A stretch of 39,571 bases of DNA from an uncultured Eubacteriales bacterium (GTDB lineage Bacteria > Bacillota > Clostridia > Oscillospirales > Oscillospiraceae), in NCBI GenBank assembly GCA_900319275.1, contig ONNS01000010.1, positions 1 through 39,571 on the forward strand. The letters run 5' to 3'. Below are positions 15,285-23,142 of the stretch, piece by piece (positions within the stretch are counted from its first letter, which is position 1; each line of letters opens with the position of its first letter). The translations under genes were made by a program, and so were the position numbers. Below the pieces are notes generated by a model. The model saw only the letters and a program-made list of their open reading frames with translations. It was not told the DNA's origin and searched no databases.

Positions 15285-16771
15285 CAGGACTTGGTGACGG
15301 TGACCGTGTAGGTCTTGGTGGTCGTGCCGTCCTCGGCGGTGACCTTGACGGTGACGGTGTTCTCACCGGCCGCCCAGGTGGCCGCGCTGCCGTTGGAGAC
15401 GATCTCTGTACCCACCGTGATCTCGACCGTCGCGCCGGCGGTGGCCGGGACCGCAGTGATCGTGTTGGTGGCGTCAGTCGTGGCGGCGGTGTAGGTGACC
15501 GTTGCCGGGGCAAAGGCCGGGGTCAGCGCCTTGCTGCCGATGCGCAGGCTGCCGAGGGTGGCGTCGGTGGAGGGCTCGCGGCTCTCGATCATCTCGACCT
15601 TGTAGGCGATGGGCTTGAGCGCGGAGATGTCCAGAAACAGAAACGCATTGTTGTCGAGCGGCAGGCCGTTGGCGTACCCCTTGATCAGGTACACGCGATT
15701 GTCCTGCAGGAACTGATAATGATCGGAGTAGTCGATGCGGCCCTCCGCCTCGGAGCCGATCAGGCCGAGGTAGCGATAGCCGATGCCGAGCGCGGCCTCG
15801 CCGGGATTGGCCGCTGCGGACTGGATGATCTCGATCGGATAGGGCAGCACGTTATTGCGGAACGTGCCGTCCGGCGCCATGACAGTCGTGGCCGGCATGA
15901 TCTTGGTGAAATAGTCATGCGGATTCACGACCATGATCAGGTCGCGCACCTGGCGGGGCTTGCCGTTGGCGTCCACGGCCAGCAGGCCGAGCAGGCCGCC
16001 GAGCGTCTCGGTGGAGAGGTCGTTGAGCTTGATCTTGGCCTTGCGGGGATAGACGCCGTCGGTGACGGTGACGCCGGTGCCGACCTGGCGGGTCATGCCG
16101 ATCGGCTGATCCTTGCCGGTGCCGTCGTAAAATCCGGCCTCGGCGCCGTTGGCGTAGGCCTCATACAGCGTCTGGCGGATGAAATTGTCGAGCCATTCCG
16201 GACCGAGGTCCAGCATGGCTTTGCAGACCGGCAGGAAGGCGCTGAGCTTGAAGAGCGTGGTGTTGACCACGGCAAAGCCCGCGAGGGTCTCCTTGACGAT
16301 GTCGTCGCACAGCTCGCCCCAGACGGCGCGCTGATAGCCGGTCGTGTTGGTGATGATCTTGGCCGCGGCGCCGGAGGGCATGAAGTTGATCCGGGAGAGC
16401 AGCGGGTGCGCGCTCTGCAGCTCCTCAAAAACGCGGTCGATCACGGTGTCCGGCATGATCAGATTCGCATTGGTGATGGCCTGCTTCGGGTCCTTGGCGC
16501 GGATGCAGTCGCCGAACTTCTCGTAGAACTTGCGCTCCTCGCTGGTCAGAAGGTTTGCGCCGCGGGCCTGCAGGACCTTGTTGTCCATGGTCTGCTGCAG
16601 CTCCTGCAGCTTGCCGTCGTACTCCTCGCGGAGGTCGGCGCCGATGCGCTCCATCAGCTCGTCGAAGGCCTTGGTGTAGCCCTCGGCGTCGTTATCCTTG
16701 AGAGCCTGGTGCATCGACTCGCTGATCTGCTCGCGCGTGCGGAGCTCTTTCTTGAGGTCATTGGAAAGCAT
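15284..16771 (-). CDS. Major capsid protein, HK97 fold, with C-terminal cadherin/Ig-like domain
   Basis: 495 residues. Residues 1-105 form a helical scaffold (delta) region, MLSNDLKKELRTREQISESM and onward. Residues 106-395 form the HK97 capsid core (NFMPSGAAAKIITNTTGYQR, LTPEW-like LDLGPEWLDNFIRQTLYEAY, GTGKDQPIGM). The last 95 residues are a separate beta-sandwich with the pattern SLRIGSKALTPAFAPATVTY then WAAGENTVTVKVTAEDGTTT, as in cadherin-like/Big domains, probably displayed on the capsid surface. The scaffold would be removed by the ClpP-like protease encoded upstream. Confidence 0.92.
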   Translation of the reverse strand: MLSNDLKKELRTREQISESMHQALKDNDAEGYTKAFDELMERIGADLREEYDGKLQELQQTMDNKVLQARGANLLTSEERKFYEKFGDCIRAKDPKQAITNANLIMPDTVIDRVFEELQSAHPLLSRINFMPSGAAAKIITNTTGYQRAVWGELCDDIVKETLAGFAVVNTTLFKLSAFLPVCKAMLDLGPEWLDNFIRQTLYEAYANGAEAGFYDGTGKDQPIGMTRQVGTGVTVTDGVYPRKAKIKLNDLSTETLGGLLGLLAVDANGKPRQVRDLIMVVNPHDYFTKIMPATTVMAPDGTFRNNVLPYPIEIIQSAAANPGEAALGIGYRYLGLIGSEAEGRIDYSDHYQFLQDNRVYLIKGYANGLPLDNNAFLFLDISALKPIAYKVEMIESREPSTDATLGSLRIGSKALTPAFAPATVTYTAATTDATNTITAVPATAGATVEITVGTEIVSNGSAATWAAGENTVTVKVTAEDGTTTKTYTVTVTKS

Positions 16772-16788
16772 GATTCTTTTTCTCCTTT

Positions 16789-17592
16789 TCAGATTTTGAT
16801 TTTTTCCAGCATCTGCATGAGGCTGGGCTTGGTTTCGGCCTCCGGCTCGCGCTGGGCGGGCTGAGGCGGCTTTTTCTGGGTGCAGCGTGCTGCGATAGCT
16901 TTATCGGCGCTCAGCGCGTGGGCGGCCATTCTCGCGGCCCCTGCGCGCTGGGTGTCCTTCTGCATCATGTCGTCGACCATGGCGCTCAGGTCGGCGTCCT
17001 GCTCGGCGATTCGGTCGGCCAGGCCCAGCTCCACGCAGTCCTGCGCGGTCAGCCATGTCTCGGCGTCCATCAGCTCGGCGAGCTTTTCCTCGCTGAGCTT
17101 GTCCCCGGCCTTCTGCAGGTAGGCCTGGCGCCCGGCGGCGTTGATCACGTCCAGGTCGTCGGCGGCCTTGCGCAGCTGCTCGGCATTGCCGACGGCGCCC
17201 ATCCACATGTTGTGAATAAACATCATCGTGTTCGCCGGCATAATGATCTCGTCGCCGGCCATGGCGATCACCGATGCTATGGAGCAGGCAAATCCGTCAA
17301 CATAGACGGTTTTGTGCGCCGGGTGGCGGCGGAGCTGGTTATAGATCGCGGTGCCCTCGAACACCTCGCCGCCGTAGGAGTTGATATAGATCTCGATTTC
17401 CGCGACGTCGGGGTACCGGTTCAGCTCCTGGCGGAAATAGTCGGCGCTGGTCTGGGATTCATGCTCCTCGCCGCCCCACCAGTCGCGCCAGTTTCCCTCG
17501 ACGTCGCCGTAGATGTAGAGCTGCAGCACACCGTCGCGGTTCAGTGCCTGCCGTAGCTCCCAGAACGGGCGCTTTGCGGTTTTACTGTCCAT
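16789..17592 (-). CDS. ClpP-like prohead protease
   Basis: 267 residues with a ClpP fold: YINSYGGEVFEGTAIYNQLR near 72-91, catalytic serine in ACSIASVIAMAG near 105, and histidine in MMFIHNMWMGAVGNA near 130. The final 60 residues are a basic, proline-rich tail. It cuts the scaffold part of the capsid during head maturation. ATG 17592 overlaps the portal stop region by 11 bases; RBS is GGAG in the portal end. Confidence 0.9.
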   Translation of the reverse strand: MDSKTAKRPFWELRQALNRDGVLQLYIYGDVEGNWRDWWGGEEHESQTSADYFRQELNRYPDVAEIEIYINSYGGEVFEGTAIYNQLRRHPAHKTVYVDGFACSIASVIAMAGDEIIMPANTMMFIHNMWMGAVGNAEQLRKAADDLDVINAAGRQAYLQKAGDKLSEEKLAELMDAETWLTAQDCVELGLADRIAEQDADLSAMVDDMMQKDTQRAGAARMAAHALSADKAIAARCTQKKPPQPAQREPEAETKPSLMQMLEKIKI

Positions 17593-18775
17593 TCGCGTTT
17601 TCTCCTTTCTGAGCTGCGAGCATCGCGCTGGCAAGCTCGAAATTTTTGGTCATAAAGTGCTCGTCGGCCCAGGCCTCGGGGATCGGCTCCTCGCCGGCCG
17701 CGCGGCGGATGCTGTTGACACTCCATCCGGACCCGACCAGCTTTTCAATGTTGGCGGCCATGGCGAACAGGTCGAAGTGCTCGATGGTCGACGAGTCCAT
17801 GCGGGCGTAGGTCCCGCGGCTCCACTGCTCGAAGCCGTAGCGCTTGCGGACGATCTCCTCGCCGATCTGATCGCACAGCGGGTCGATCGCCGTCGTCAGC
17901 ACGCGGCGGGCCGCGTCGCCGATCGCCTCGACCTCGCCCCGGATCAGCACGTCCGGGATCCCGAAGGCCCGGCAGGTGAAGGACAGGATATCCTCGATCA
18001 TGGCCTTGATATCGCGGGTGTCTTTCGCAGCGGCGTTTTTCCCGCCGAGGTTTGCGAAATCATAGCCGTCAAACTCCGGCAGGATCGCCGAGCCGGAATT
18101 GATAAAGGGCTTGATCTGTTTCTCGAGCATCTGTTGGAAGGTATCCAGCCAGCCGTCCTTCCCGCTCGTTATCTGATTGACGTGTACTTTCCAGTGCTGC
18201 CCGTTGTCCCAGCCGTAAGCTTTCATGGCGGTCTGCACCAGGTTCATGTAGCTGCCGGTGATCCCGTTGATCACGGGCCGGAGGTTGGTGTGGTGCAGCT
18301 TCAGATGGATCACTTCCGCCTCGCGGAATGTTTTGGTGTACTGCATATCCCCGACGGCGACGCCGGTGTATTCGTTTTGCTTTGTGGGGAATTCCTCGCC
18401 GTCCACCCAGCTGTCCGCGACGACGAGCGCCTCGGTGCCGTCGCGCTTTTTGGTCGAGATGATCAGCGCCTCGTTTTCTTCATAGAGCTTGGCGATGACC
18501 TTGTGCCAAAAGGCGCTGCTCGACTGGTTGGTGTTCGGCTCGACGTTCCAGAGGTAATACTCGCGCCCCCGCGTCTCGGCGCCCTCGACATAGGTCCGCA
18601 CCTCGCAGCGGCCGATGGCGTTGGCGATGTAGTTCGCGCAGCACCAGAAGCAGAGCTCGCGGATCTGGAAATCGAGCGCTGCGTCGCTGACGGCGTCGCA
18701 CACGACGTCGGTCACGTCCTGCATCTGCTCCCGGCCGTTCGCCTGGCGCTTGGTTTTAAAAATCTTCAGACCCAT
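17582..18775 (-). CDS. Portal protein (HK97 family)
   Basis: 397 residues (MGLKIFKTKRQANGREQMQD). The order of TDVVCDAVSDAALDFQIREL, SSAFWHKVIAKLYEENEALI, TFREAEVIHLKLHHTNLRPV and LSFTCRAFGIPDVLIRGEVE matches phage portal proteins, which form the ring through which DNA is packaged. ATG 18775 has a GAGGAGA site. The gene is separated from terL by a strong terminator-like hairpin. Confidence 0.92.
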   Translation of the reverse strand: MGLKIFKTKRQANGREQMQDVTDVVCDAVSDAALDFQIRELCFWCCANYIANAIGRCEVRTYVEGAETRGREYYLWNVEPNTNQSSSAFWHKVIAKLYEENEALIISTKKRDGTEALVVADSWVDGEEFPTKQNEYTGVAVGDMQYTKTFREAEVIHLKLHHTNLRPVINGITGSYMNLVQTAMKAYGWDNGQHWKVHVNQITSGKDGWLDTFQQMLEKQIKPFINSGSAILPEFDGYDFANLGGKNAAAKDTRDIKAMIEDILSFTCRAFGIPDVLIRGEVEAIGDAARRVLTTAIDPLCDQIGEEIVRKRYGFEQWSRGTYARMDSSTIEHFDLFAMAANIEKLVGSGWSVNSIRRAAGEEPIPEAWADEHFMTKNFELASAMLAAQKGENANGQ

Positions 18776-18799
18776 CGGCCTGTCTCCTCTCTGCAAATC

Positions 18800-18846
18800 A
18801 AAAAAGCGCCGACCTGACACAAGCGTTTTTGTGTCAAATCGGCGCT
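18800..18846 (-). terminator. Terminator between terL and portal
   Basis: Minus strand: stem AGCGCCGA / TCGGCGCT (8 bp), a three-base internal loop on each side, then GACACAA / TTGTGTC (7 bp) around a six-base loop, followed by six T. It lies 26 bases after the terL stop codon and 25 before the portal start, in the direction of late transcription, so read-through or antitermination is needed for head genes to be made from upstream promoters. Confidence 0.8.
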
Positions 18847-18871
18847 GGCCTCAAATAGGCGCGGGCTCTTG

Positions 18872-20539
18872 CTATATTGTGATCGCCCCGATTACCGGCG
18901 GCTGCAGCGGCTCGCCGGTGCCGAGGATCTCCTCGGCAGTCACGGCCGCGACATAGGCCATAAATGGGTCGGTCTTTCTCGATTTCGCTTCTATTTTTCC
19001 GTAGTAAAAGTTTCCCGTGTCGGTGCCCTGCTTTTTTCCGCTGCGAATGCGCTTGGTGTTGTTCACGGCCCAGCGGAGACACGGGTTGTCGCCCCAGTGG
19101 TTCAGTCCTCGGTTGAAGCACTCCTGGATCTTGCCGTCGGCGATCATGATGTCCGATGGCCGGACCAGCTTCACCCGCTCTTTATCTTTGGCGTCAAAGC
19201 CGATTTCGCGCATCGCGTCGGCCACAACCGTCCAGCGAAAGTTGTCCATACACAGGATCTTGATGTTATACAGCGTTCCCTGCTCTCGGATGTACTCGGC
19301 GAGCAGCCGCGGGTGGATGCTCACGTCGTCGACCAGGGTGCAGATCCCGGCCTTCACCCAGTCCGGCCAGGGCACCTTCACGCGGTGCAGTGTTTTCGAC
19401 GTGGCGCAGATCCAGGTGTGGTTGATATCAAAGCGGTCGTCGCCGCGGCGGAAATGGAGATCTACGCTCGCAAAGTCTGATAGCTCGGCGAAGTCGACGC
19501 CGACGGTGCAGCTCCAGCCGGTCAGATCCGGCAGCGGCTGATTCGTCGCCTTGACGTTTTCGTAGTCGGTGACCGTGATCTCCTGGAAGCCCTTTCGGAT
19601 CCCGAAGCGCTTGGTCAGAAAATCGCCGTGCTCCTCGGGCCGGTCCTTCCATTCGATGTACTCGTCGCGTATCTCCTGCAGCAGCGTCGGTCGGTATTGC
19701 AGACTTGGATTCGCCATCGGCCAGTTTTCCTCGTCGTGCACCATCTCCTCTTTCGGGAGGCGGCACACGAAGGGGAGAAAACCGTTGTCCGGCTCACCGC
19801 CGAAGAGGATCCGCAGCGCCCGCTCGAGCATATCGTCGAGGGGCCCGTCGGAGACGTCGCCGTTGGAGGTAAAGGCGCCCTCGCGCGGTTCGTCTTTTTT
19901 GCCGAGGCCCGTCCGAAAAACCTTGATGTTGTCGTAATTGACGTAGGCGTGGACCTCGTTAAAAACGATCATCCCGGAGCGCATGCCGTCGCGGTGCTGC
20001 GGGCTGTTGGTGCGGCCCTTGATGACGCCGCGGTTTTTCCGGCCCTGGATCAGCTCCTTCGTGTGGTAGAAGTGCTTTTTCAGCTTGGCCAGCAGCTTCG
20101 GGCTGTCGAGCACGTCAAGCACGTCCTTGACCGGGCGCATGGCCTGCTCTTCGTCGTTCGCGCAGATATCGACGTCGTAGCCCTTGGCCGGGTTATAGGG
20201 GCTCACCATGCAAAAGCTGATAAAGGCGATTAAGCCGTCCTTGCCGGCGCCGCGGCCGACCATGCAAAAGAGCGTTTTCCATCTCGGCAGGCCCGGCGCC
20301 TTATAGGTGCACAGCCAGAGCGCGATCAGGAATTCCTCCCAGGGGAAAAGCTCAAAGGGGAAATACCGCTGCAGGCTGATGTATTTCTCGAAGCGCTCGG
20401 TCTCGAAGATCAGCTGCTCGCTGTCGAAGACGCTGCGGATGTAGGCGGCGAGGGCCGTCTGCTCGGGACACACGCGGGGCGTTCCGGATTCCACCTGGCG
20501 GAGGTAGGTTTCTACCGCCCGGGGGATCTCAGAGCTCAT
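18872..20539 (-). CDS. Terminase large subunit
   Basis: 555 residues from ATG 20539 (MSSEIPRAVETYLRQVESGT), overlapping the terS stop. Walker A is GRGAGKD (residues 95-101), Walker B is MIVFNEVHAY (190-199, with Asn where Asp is common), and the RNase H-like nuclease begins VGVDFAELSDFASVDLHFRR. Family: HK97/P27-type Terminase_1. It is the ATP motor and nuclease that packages and cuts DNA. A longer frame from 20689 reads within terS and is not used. Confidence 0.95.
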   Translation of the reverse strand: MSSEIPRAVETYLRQVESGTPRVCPEQTALAAYIRSVFDSEQLIFETERFEKYISLQRYFPFELFPWEEFLIALWLCTYKAPGLPRWKTLFCMVGRGAGKDGLIAFISFCMVSPYNPAKGYDVDICANDEEQAMRPVKDVLDVLDSPKLLAKLKKHFYHTKELIQGRKNRGVIKGRTNSPQHRDGMRSGMIVFNEVHAYVNYDNIKVFRTGLGKKDEPREGAFTSNGDVSDGPLDDMLERALRILFGGEPDNGFLPFVCRLPKEEMVHDEENWPMANPSLQYRPTLLQEIRDEYIEWKDRPEEHGDFLTKRFGIRKGFQEITVTDYENVKATNQPLPDLTGWSCTVGVDFAELSDFASVDLHFRRGDDRFDINHTWICATSKTLHRVKVPWPDWVKAGICTLVDDVSIHPRLLAEYIREQGTLYNIKILCMDNFRWTVVADAMREIGFDAKDKERVKLVRPSDIMIADGKIQECFNRGLNHWGDNPCLRWAVNNTKRIRSGKKQGTDTGNFYYGKIEAKSRKTDPFMAYVAAVTAEEILGTGEPLQPPVIGAITI

Positions 20540-20879
20540 CGTCTTCGAGCGGTGCGCTCGGCCGGACACCGGATCGCGGCGCGCTGATATCTCTAAAGCC
20601 CAGCGCCGCGTAGATGTCGAGCATCTTGTTCGAGGTCTGGTGCCGGATCGTGAGGCTCCGGTTTTCCACAAGCATCCCGCGCTTCTCATCCATGACGACG
20701 ACGCCCCGCTCGTTGATGTCGTCGGTCAGATGCTGGTACTCGCACCATAGGTCAAGATAGCGGCTGAGCATCTCGGTGTACACGGGCTCGATCAGACCGC
20801 GCGCCTGCAGGCTGTCCTCGAGACTGGCCTTCAGCTCGCGGAAGGCTTTCGTCGCCCGTATATTTTTCGCACTCGCCAC
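20529..20879 (-). CDS. Terminase small subunit, P27 family
   Basis: 116 residues from a GTG start at 20879 with GGGAGGTG seven bases upstream; the longer frame from 20963 begins in non-coding GC-rich sequence. The helices ASAKNIRATKAFRELKASLE and ARGLIEPVYTEMLSRYLDLW and the end VENRSLTIRHQTSNKMLDIY match P27-type small terminases, which recognise the DNA end and regulate TerL. Its stop overlaps the terL start. Confidence 0.88.
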   Translation of the reverse strand: MASAKNIRATKAFRELKASLEDSLQARGLIEPVYTEMLSRYLDLWCEYQHLTDDINERGVVVMDEKRGMLVENRSLTIRHQTSNKMLDIYAALGFRDISAPRSGVRPSAPLEDDEL

Positions 20880-21068
20880 GGTCTCACACCTCCCTGCAGT
20901 TTTGCCGCCGATCCGATCACTGCTCACCCGATCCGGCCGCCGTTTAATTGTACCCGCGCGCACGGCGGCAGCGCGCGCATGGCAAAATCTCCAAAATGTT
21001 TGGGACCCTGCCGATTTATGCCCGGCGAGGACGCGGTCGTTTTTTCGACCGGGGGGTGTCCGGAAATT
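20880..21068. other. Non-coding gap HNH-terS, possible cos region
   Basis: 189 bases without a gene. In HNH-terS-terL phages of this kind the cohesive-end (cos) site usually lies here. Seen: a GC-rich alternating stretch near 20955-20980 (CCCGCGCGCACGG and GCGCGCGC), and GGTCG / CGACC around a T-run at 21036-21051 next to a run of G. Which bases form the cut site cannot be told from sequence. Confidence 0.35.
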
Positions 21069-21437
21069 TTAATCCCAGCGCTCCGGCGTCAGCGGCGGTT
21101 TCGGCGCCGCCGTCTGCCGCAGGCTCTCGGGGTGCTCGGCCTCGTGACAGGCCTTGCACACGGTGATCAGTTGCCGCTCGCCGGTGTCGGGATCGTAAAG
21201 GCTGAGCGCCAGATCCGGCCGGTCGCGCAGGTGCTTGACGTGGTGGACGATCGTCCCGCGTCTGAACCTCCCGCGCGCCTTGCACAGCTGGCACTCGCGC
21301 CTGTCAAGCTTGAGGACTTCCTGGCGCATGCCGTGCTTGCCGTTCCACTCGCCCCAATGGTAAAAGAGATCCTCGTTCCCGGTGGAAATTAGCGCACGCA
21401 GCTGCTCGAGCCGCGACGGTGATATCCTGTCCTGCAT
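21069..21437 (-). CDS. HNH endonuclease of the packaging module
   Basis: 122 residues. Zinc/HNH core: CQLCKARG near 56-63, IVHHVKHLRDRPDLAL near 74-89 and LITVCKACHEAEHP near 101-114, giving the first HH, the N/D and the final H of a beta-beta-alpha-metal nuclease plus two CxxC. HNH genes next to terS are usual in cos phages, where the enzyme assists TerL at the DNA end. ATG 21437 has a GGAGGG site. Confidence 0.9.
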   Translation of the reverse strand: MQDRISPSRLEQLRALISTGNEDLFYHWGEWNGKHGMRQEVLKLDRRECQLCKARGRFRRGTIVHHVKHLRDRPDLALSLYDPDTGERQLITVCKACHEAEHPESLRQTAAPKPPLTPERWD

Positions 21438-21459
21438 CTGTTTTTCCCTCCGGAAACGG

Positions 21460-21509
21460 AAAAAGCCCGAGCCGCCGGCAGTCTTCTGGAACTGTCAACG
21501 GCGCGGGCT
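21460..21509 (-). terminator. Terminator between com-like gene and HNH
   Basis: Minus strand: AGCCCG / CGGGCT, a one-base mismatch, GCCG / CGGC, an internal loop, then CAGT / ACTG around an eight-base loop, followed by five T. It overlaps the last codons of the com-like gene and ends 23 bases before the HNH start codon, so transcripts from the early region and from the promoter at 21670-21697 meet a terminator before the packaging genes. Confidence 0.75.
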
Positions 21510-21713
21510 CTCATACGTAGCGCTGGCCTGGTCGATATAGGCGATGATCTCCGCCCCGCAGTCGCGGCACTTGATGCTGACGCCCAGCATCACGCCGCCT
21601 GGCGGGATCCGCACGCCGCGGATCTTGCGGCGGCAGGTCGGGCAGAGGATCGCGCTGTTTCGCAATTCCAGTATATCAAACTTTCGCGCGCTGTCAAGCG
21701 CTGCATTTTTCAC
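21495..21713 (-). CDS. Com-like zinc-finger protein
   Basis: 72 residues with CPTCRRK near 24-30 and IKCRDCGAEII near 46-56, the two-CxxC knuckle of Mu Com-like translational activators, common in clostridial phages before the packaging genes. It could bind mRNA or DNA. The N-terminal 20 codons coincide with a good promoter (21670-21697), so the real start may lie downstream, near the LRNSAILCPTC segment; a clear ribosome site was not found for that. Confidence 0.7.
   Translation of the reverse strand: MKNAALDSARKFDILELRNSAILCPTCRRKIRGVRIPPGGVMLGVSIKCRDCGAEIIAYIDQASATYESPRR
21670..21697 (-). promoter_or_regulatory. Promoter ahead of the packaging genes
   Basis: Minus strand TTGACA (21697-21692), a 16-base spacer and TATACT (21675-21670). 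It overlaps the start of the com-like gene and is directed at HNH, terS and terL. It is the only consensus-like promoter I see near the start of the late genes, but the terminator at 21460-21509 follows it. Confidence 0.55.
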
Positions 21714-22498
21714 GCCGTACCGCCTCCCGTCTTATGCCCGCCTCTCTGGGCCCCAGGCTTGCAGATCTTCCCGCCGCGGACGTAGGGCCGATACGGCAGC
21801 AGGCAGCGCAGGTATGTACTCGTCACGCGGCCCTCCTCGTCTGTGCTCTTTTCGTGCGCCTTGATCACGGCTCCCTTCTCGGGCTGCACGTCCTCGATAT
21901 CAGCAACCGGCTCGGGCTCGGTCACGATCGGGCGCGCGGCGTTGCGCGTCGTGTGCCAACTGTGTTTCCCGGGCTGGTTGCGGACGTTGGCGATCATGTA
22001 GGCCGCGAGGTCGGTGTGATCGCCGCGGCCGTCGAGCGTTTCAAGGCTGAATCCTCCCCCGAGCCACAGGCGGCGCGCGAGCTCATAGATCGCAGCCGGT
22101 ACAACCACATGGTGGTGCAGCCGGGCCGGACAGTCCCGCCGCGGCGACCAGTTGGCCGTCACCCAGGATATGACCGGCATGGCGAGGCCGCGCTTCCTGA
22201 GCTCATAGCGCAGCCGGGCGAAGTATCTCTTCAGATCGACCTCGGCCTCCTCATAGCTCCCCGGCAGGTGCTCGTCGTCATACTTGAGCACAACGTGCAG
22301 GTCGCCCGCCCGATAGTTCGTGTTGAGGATCCGGGCGAACTGCCGGACGCTCTCCTGTTCATTGGCCGCGATCTTCCGGGCCGAGGTATTCCCGGCGACC
22401 TTCTTGGCCCGTCCCTTCGGCGGCTGGGTGGTATCGCGAGCTGACAGATAGCTCCGCCGAGTCTCGACGACATTGCCGGATATGATCTTGTACTCCAT
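21710..22498 (-). CDS. HUH-type replication initiator (rolling-circle Rep-like)
   Basis: 262 residues from ATG 22498; another ATG is at 22510, closer to AAAGGAG. The metal-binding HUH motif is PARLHHHVVVPA (His128-130), and a tyrosine motif AAYMIANVRNQPGKHSWHTT (Tyr167) follows, in the order used by phage Rep / gpII-like endonucleases. It nicks an origin and starts replication on one strand; no helicase, primase or SSB gene is visible, so host enzymes would be used. The gene sits just downstream of a long palindrome that may be its origin. It overlaps the com-like start by four bases. Confidence 0.78.
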   Translation of the reverse strand: MEYKIISGNVVETRRSYLSARDTTQPPKGRAKKVAGNTSARKIAANEQESVRQFARILNTNYRAGDLHVVLKYDDEHLPGSYEEAEVDLKRYFARLRYELRKRGLAMPVISWVTANWSPRRDCPARLHHHVVVPAAIYELARRLWLGGGFSLETLDGRGDHTDLAAYMIANVRNQPGKHSWHTTRNAARPIVTEPEPVADIEDVQPEKGAVIKAHEKSTDEEGRVTSTYLRCLLPYRPYVRGGKICKPGAQRGGHKTGGGTA

Positions 22499-22510
22499 GA
22501 TCTGCCGCAT

Positions 22511-22700
22511 CTCCTTTGTCCTTCCTCCTAATGATAGCCGCTAAAGAGCCGTCGAAAGAACGCACGCACGTGCGCGCGCGTTCTTTCTCGCCCTGCGGTC
22601 TATCCGGTTTACAATGTACAAATATTTGAAGTGTTCTCATAAAGCCCTCGGCCCGCTCGGCCGGGAGCTTTATCAAAACACCGGGGATCGCTCCAGGGCC
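22511..22700. other. Non-coding, structured stretch upstream of rep
   Basis: 190 bases between the rep start and the previous gene. It holds a 34-base palindrome (22554-22587), a hairpin at 22649-22663 (CGGCC / GGCCG) and half of a 10-bp hairpin that encloses the upstream stop codon (22690-22713, GCTCCAGGGC / GCCCTGGAGC). An AT-rich patch (22613-22631) separates the structures. No gene frame is convincing. Confidence 0.6.
22554..22587. repeat. Long inverted repeat, candidate replication origin
   Basis: Arms GAAAGAACGC and GCGTTCTTTC enclose an alternating purine-pyrimidine centre (ACGCACGTGCGCGC), so the whole 34 bases are nearly self-complementary. No T-run follows on either strand, so it is not a usual terminator. 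It lies 56 bases upstream of the HUH Rep start; Rep proteins of this class nick near hairpins. Function is inferred. Confidence 0.5.
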
Positions 22701-22934
22701 TCAGCCCTGGAGCTTTGCGATCGGTTTCGGATCCTCGTCGGGACTGCTGCCCGGCACGATCATCCGGATCAGCCCGTCCGAAAACAGGAAGAACGGCAAG
22801 CGCCGGCGCCGTGCGGCCTCGCGGTGATCAAAGCCGCAGCTCTCGCATGTGAATGGTCCCTTGCAGCCGCCGATGCTGCAGTGCGGATGATATTCTGCTT
22901 TGATGACTACACGGATGGATTTATTTTCCGCCAT
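22701..22934 (-). CDS. Small cysteine-containing early protein
   Basis: 77 residues from ATG 22934 with GGAAGG eight bases upstream. A putative zinc site CSIGGCKGPFTCESCGFDH spans about 20-38; the rest is basic then acidic (REAARRRRLPFFLFSDG). Family not recognised. It is the last of a run of short overlapping early genes and ends within a stable hairpin. Confidence 0.65.
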   Translation of the reverse strand: MAENKSIRVVIKAEYHPHCSIGGCKGPFTCESCGFDHREAARRRRLPFFLFSDGLIRMIVPGSSPDEDPKPIAKLQG

Positions 22935-23142
22935 TTCTTTCACCTTCCTTTCCCGGACACCAGGCCGGGCGTATGATTTTAATAAGGCCGCGCGGGCCGG
23001 TCGTGCTGATCGTCAGCACACGGTGCGCGCCGAGCCAGGGCGCTTTTCGCCGGCTCTCGCAGATCGCCGCGGCCGACGGGCGCGGCACCCAGCTCTCGAT
23101 GTGCAGGGCGGCGCAGCCGTCGCAATAGTCGCAGCTGCTCAT
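22921..23142 (-). CDS. Small cysteine-rich early protein
   Basis: 73 residues from ATG 23142, which overlaps the upstream stop as ATGA. The start, MSSCDYCDGCAALHIESW, has three closely spaced Cys; the rest is basic with no clear domain (RRKAPWLGAHRVLTISTTGP). Function unknown; short Cys-motif proteins of this type are frequent in clostridial phage early regions. Confidence 0.65.
   Translation of the reverse strand: MSSCDYCDGCAALHIESWVPRPSAAAICESRRKAPWLGAHRVLTISTTGPRGLIKIIRPAWCPGKEGERNGGK

Noticed and set aside
21069-21437. HNH gene as a homing endonuclease or intron part
   Set aside because: No intron-like split in neighbours and the place next to terS is standard for cos phages.
22554-22587. 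Palindrome as an intrinsic terminator
   Set aside because: No T-run on either side within ten bases; kept only as a candidate origin or protein-binding site.
22690-22713. Hairpin as a terminator for the early genes
   Set aside because: Ten-bp perfect stem, but the only T-run (four T) lies about 12 bases beyond it; may instead protect the mRNA or be part of the structured gap.
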